Positions 6,212-8,252 of a stretch of 8,252 nucleotides of DNA are shown here, piece after piece. This stretch comes from Caldithrix sp. RBG_13_44_9 (lineage in GTDB: Bacteria > Calditrichota > Calditrichia > RBG-13-44-9). Below the pieces are notes generated by a model that was not told the DNA's origin, ran no database searches, and saw only the letters and a list, made by a program, of their open reading frames with translations. The translations under genes and the position numbers were made by a program. The stretch lies in contig MESS01000105.1 of the NCBI GenBank assembly GCA_001771055.1, positions 3,955-12,206 on the forward strand, read 5' to 3'. Each line of letters begins with the position of its first letter. Within the stretch, counting starts at the first letter, position 1.

Positions 6212-6230
6212 GCTCCCTGCTTTTCAAAAC

Positions 6231-7067
6231 TTATTCAACCAGATAAATCCTCAAGGTATCGCTGGCTGAGGAACAGAATAAACCCAGACCTCCTCTGACC
6301 ACTTCATTAAAATTTTGTCCTCCCTGCTCTCCGAACAGGATGCCATTACGATACTGATAATAGTTATCATCCATGGCTGAAACAATAATGCTATGCCAGC
6401 CGGTCCAGTTAAAGAACATCCAGTTAACCCGGACATACTCATCAGCTACCCACCAGATACTTGGATTTTTCCGGTCTTTCTCCTCACCTTTAAAGACCTC
6501 TGCCTCTGGCCGGTCATCCACAATAAAATTGGCTTCTGTTGCAACATCTGCCAGCGAAATGATCCGATAAATCTCGCTTCCCTGATAACCTGACCAGACC
6601 ACATTAAAAAATTCATCGGAGAAAAAACTGGTACCGGGAATATATTGAACTGTGTCCCCGTCTGATATTTCACCCGGGGTAATCTGGAAGGATGGCGGTA
6701 CAATGGTTACGGAAGAGATCGAATCTGAACCGCTGCGAATTTTAATTTCATAGACTTCTTCACTCTGCACCCGATAATTTGTATCAGGATAATAATAAAC
6801 GCCCTTTGCCGCAGGATACTCCAGTAAATTTACGCCATTAAGAGTAACCTGCGCCCCACTCACTTTCTGTTCATCGGTATCATACCGTTCGGTAATGTCT
6901 GCACTCCAGGAAACGAAAACCGAATCAATTGGAAAACCGGCTCTCAATTCTGCATTCAGGGTCATTTGGGGAATAAATTCATATTCAGTGGGATTTTCAC
7001 AGCCTGTTATTACCCACAGCCAGACAGTCAAATACATCAGACCAAAAATTTTATACCATCGAATCAT
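6231..7067 (-). CDS. DUF4249-like outer-membrane-associated lipoprotein
   Basis: 278 residues. The N-terminus is a lipoprotein signal peptide: R3 and K6, a hydrophobic core (residues 7-19) and lipobox I-T-G-C with the lipidated Cys at 23. Asp is not at +2, so sorting to the outer membrane is plausible. The mature part is beta-rich: MTLNAELRAGFPIDSVFVSW, GAQVTLNG, then YEIKI and SSVTIVPPSF, the layout of DUF4249 proteins, whose N-terminal region resembles an immunoglobulin-like fold. DUF4249 proteins are commonly encoded beside TonB-dependent receptors, as here. The function of the family is unknown; a surface or plug-associated accessory of the transporter is the obvious inference. It starts nine bases after the receptor stop; AGGATG next to that stop codon supplies the ribosome binding site, so the two are translated from one mRNA. 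No terminator hairpin follows; the heptad element does. Confidence 0.7.
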   Translation of the reverse strand: MIRWYKIFGLMYLTVWLWVITGCENPTEYEFIPQMTLNAELRAGFPIDSVFVSWSADITERYDTDEQKVSGAQVTLNGVNLLEYPAAKGVYYYPDTNYRVQSEEVYEIKIRSGSDSISSVTIVPPSFQITPGEISDGDTVQYIPGTSFFSDEFFNVVWSGYQGSEIYRIISLADVATEANFIVDDRPEAEVFKGEEKDRKNPSIWWVADEYVRVNWMFFNWTGWHSIIVSAMDDNYYQYRNGILFGEQGGQNFNEVVRGGLGLFCSSASDTLRIYLVE

Positions 7068-7076
7068 ACGGTCATC

Positions 7077-8252
7077 CTACTTGAAATTAGTTGATATTCC
7101 GATGGTGGGAATTATCGGCAGCATGGTAATAACTGTTCTTTTGGCGGGATTGGAATCAAATTCCCACTCATATAAAAACACATTATCCCGGTTATATAGA
7201 TTGATCACCTGGGCATCAAATTGCCACTTAAGTCCCAGCCACTTAAAAAATTTGCTGAAACCGATATCCAACCGTTGATACCCCGGGTAACGGAACCGAT
7301 TTCTCTCTCCGTAAATCAAACGGTGTTCCACCAGACCGCCATCACGCTCTTCATAACTGCCCTCAACCCGAGTGTAAGGGAAGCCGGTACCGTAATTAAA
7401 CTGCAGCGAGAAGCGCCAGTTTTTCCCAATATCGTAGCTGAACAATACATCCAGGTTATGCCGGCGGTCAAAGGAAGCAAAATAGGTATAATTATCCAGC
7501 GATTTCCTGGCCCAGTTCAGAGTGTAACCCAGCCAGCCGGCTAATCGTCCATATTTTTTATGAAGGAATATTTCGGTGCCATAGGAGTACCCATCACTGG
7601 GAACAAAAAAATCGCTGGCTTTAATATCATCTCCTACCTCCTCGTCCACTGCTGATCGCTGTTCACGGTAAGTCAGCATATTATCCAGGGTTTTATAATA
7701 GAACTCGATCTGCAGAACCGTGGTGCTCCACAACTCCCGTTCATAGCCAATAATTTGATGCCAGGACTGTCCGGCCGGTACGGTTTCATCGATCGCAAAC
7801 CAGCTATTGATGAATGTGGGATTATATTCATCCTGCACGGTAAAGATGAATTGGCGGAACAAGCCGGTAGCATAGGTGAGATATTCCCCATCCCGTAATT
7901 TATATTTAACTGAAAAGCGGGGTTCAAAGTAAACGGTATTTCCATTCTGGGTGAAATAGCTCAATCTCAATCCTGGTTTAATGATCCAGCGGGGATTTAT
8001 CTGCCAATCATCCTGCAGGTAAACTCCCATTTCGGCCGGAGTCTGTAACAGCCGGAAGAGGGTCCGCTCATCGTAAATGTCCCGATATTCAAACTTCAAC
8101 TTTTTATACTCAAAACCGAATTTCAAAACATTCCGGTTTGAAAAAAGATAACTCAGATCAGCTTTGGCGGTATAATCCAGCACATCATTTTTACTATTCA
8201 CCCCCTGGTCTCCTCCCAGTAATACCTCGGTATTGAAGCGGGAGGCCGCAAC
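7077..8252 (-). CDS. TonB-dependent outer-membrane receptor, C-terminal barrel (5' end outside window)
   Basis: The frame is open from the right edge to the TAG at 7079-7077, giving 391 residues; a GTG at 8201 is only internal, since the frame continues upstream without a stop for 17 codons. The sequence is alternating aromatic/polar beta strands typical of the barrel. Recognisable elements in order: MGVYLQDDWQINPRW and LKPGLRL-type strand (IIKPGLRLSYF), FEPRFSVKY, YATGLFRQF, NYGTGFPYTRVEG, YGERNRFRYPGYQRLDIGFSK and VINLYNRDNVFLYEW, the last three matching the C-terminal barrel consensus of FCB-group receptors. The plug domain, TonB box and signal peptide lie outside the window. It would import a large or scarce substrate across the outer membrane using TonB energy. 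The substrate cannot be told; a DUF4249 rather than SusD partner argues against a standard polysaccharide-utilisation system. Confidence 0.9.
   Translation of the reverse strand, partial: VAASRFNTEVLLGGDQGVNSKNDVLDYTAKADLSYLFSNRNVLKFGFEYKKLKFEYRDIYDERTLFRLLQTPAEMGVYLQDDWQINPRWIIKPGLRLSYFTQNGNTVYFEPRFSVKYKLRDGEYLTYATGLFRQFIFTVQDEYNPTFINSWFAIDETVPAGQSWHQIIGYERELWSTTVLQIEFYYKTLDNMLTYREQRSAVDEEVGDDIKASDFFVPSDGYSYGTEIFLHKKYGRLAGWLGYTLNWARKSLDNYTYFASFDRRHNLDVLFSYDIGKNWRFSLQFNYGTGFPYTRVEGSYEERDGGLVEHRLIYGERNRFRYPGYQRLDIGFSKFFKWLGLKWQFDAQVINLYNRDNVFLYEWEFDSNPAKRTVITMLPIIPTIGISTNFK

Larger units (their letters stand above)
5962..6220. repeat. Heptad-repeat palindromic element between convergent genes
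   Basis: These 259 bases fill the space between the acyl-CoA synthetase and the DUF4249-like gene. Most of the element is made of diverged 7-base units in constant register, roughly R-Y-A-G-W-W-N. They read on the plus strand in the left arm (5962-6031) and on the minus strand in the right arm (6220-6109). A short plus-strand block (6056-6083) lies in the middle. The arms are partly complementary. Sequences 6032-6055 and 6084-6108 show no clear unit. Period 7 is not a multiple of 3, the frames hold no plausible protein, and there is no transposase, so this is a non-coding repeat. A long RNA hairpin or a miniature mobile element are possible explanations. Confidence 0.75.
6109..6220 (-). repeat. 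Right arm: sixteen 7-base units in register
   Basis: Read on the minus strand from 6220, sixteen consecutive units keep the same phase. Position 2 is a pyrimidine in all sixteen, position 3 a purine in all (A in fourteen) and position 4 is G in thirteen. Examples are GCAGAAA (6206-6200), GCAGTTA (6164-6158) and ATAGTTT (6122-6116). Units drift from GC-rich near the lipoprotein gene to AT-rich toward the centre. It starts ten bases after the stop codon of the DUF4249-like gene, on that gene's sense strand. Confidence 0.8.

Noticed and set aside
5962..6220. CRISPR array
   Set aside because: Units are 7 bases with no spacers and the two arms are inverted; there are no cas genes.
5962..6220. Insertion sequence remnant
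   Set aside because: The inverted repeats resemble terminal repeats, but there is no transposase fragment and no clear target duplication at the outer ends. A miniature element remains possible but unproven.
6895..7278. Plus-strand 127-residue ORF
   Set aside because: It overlaps the receptor and lipoprotein genes on the opposite strand and its translation has no recognisable family features.

Overview
The window (8,252 bases, AT/GC fairly balanced by eye) looks like a chromosomal stretch of a Gram-negative, didermic bacterium of the FCB superphylum or a related candidate phylum (Calditrichota/KSB1-like is my best guess). The grounds are an omega subunit with the Bacteroidetes/Calditrichota-type AKRARQINEE signature and an outer-membrane TonB-dependent receptor coupled to a DUF4249-like lipoprotein. 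The phylum assignment is inference. There is no phage, insertion sequence, CRISPR, rRNA or tRNA.

Layout. Bases 2-430 (+) are the C-terminal part of a bacterial deoxyhypusine-synthase-like protein. After a 190-base gap come three short plus-strand genes: a one-pass membrane protein with a coiled coil (621-932, TTG start), a GNAT acetyltransferase interrupted by one in-frame TAA (963-1499), and a PilZ-domain protein (1540-1965). Facing them on the minus strand are a YtcJ-type amidohydrolase (2002-3615) and, upstream of it, rpoZ (3669-3965); an intrinsic-terminator-like hairpin lies between these two. A 213-base divergent promoter region separates rpoZ from a long-chain acyl-CoA synthetase (4179-5960, +). 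Bases 5961-6230 lie between two convergent genes and hold an unusual repeat element. The right end is a minus-strand pair: the C-terminal barrel of a TonB-dependent receptor (8252-7077, running off the window) followed 9 bases later by a DUF4249-like lipoprotein (7067-6231).

How the genes relate. The receptor and lipoprotein almost certainly form one outer-membrane uptake or surface complex of unknown substrate. The acyl-CoA synthetase, amidohydrolase, omega subunit, PilZ protein and DHS-like protein are single housekeeping or signalling genes with no obvious common pathway.

The most interesting signal is non-coding. The 259 bases between the convergent acyl-CoA synthetase and lipoprotein genes are built mostly of diverged 7-base units (roughly R-Y-A-G-W-W-N) kept in strict register, in opposite orientation in the two arms. 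The arms are inverted copies of each other and differ in length by exactly six units. I cannot place this in a named repeat family.
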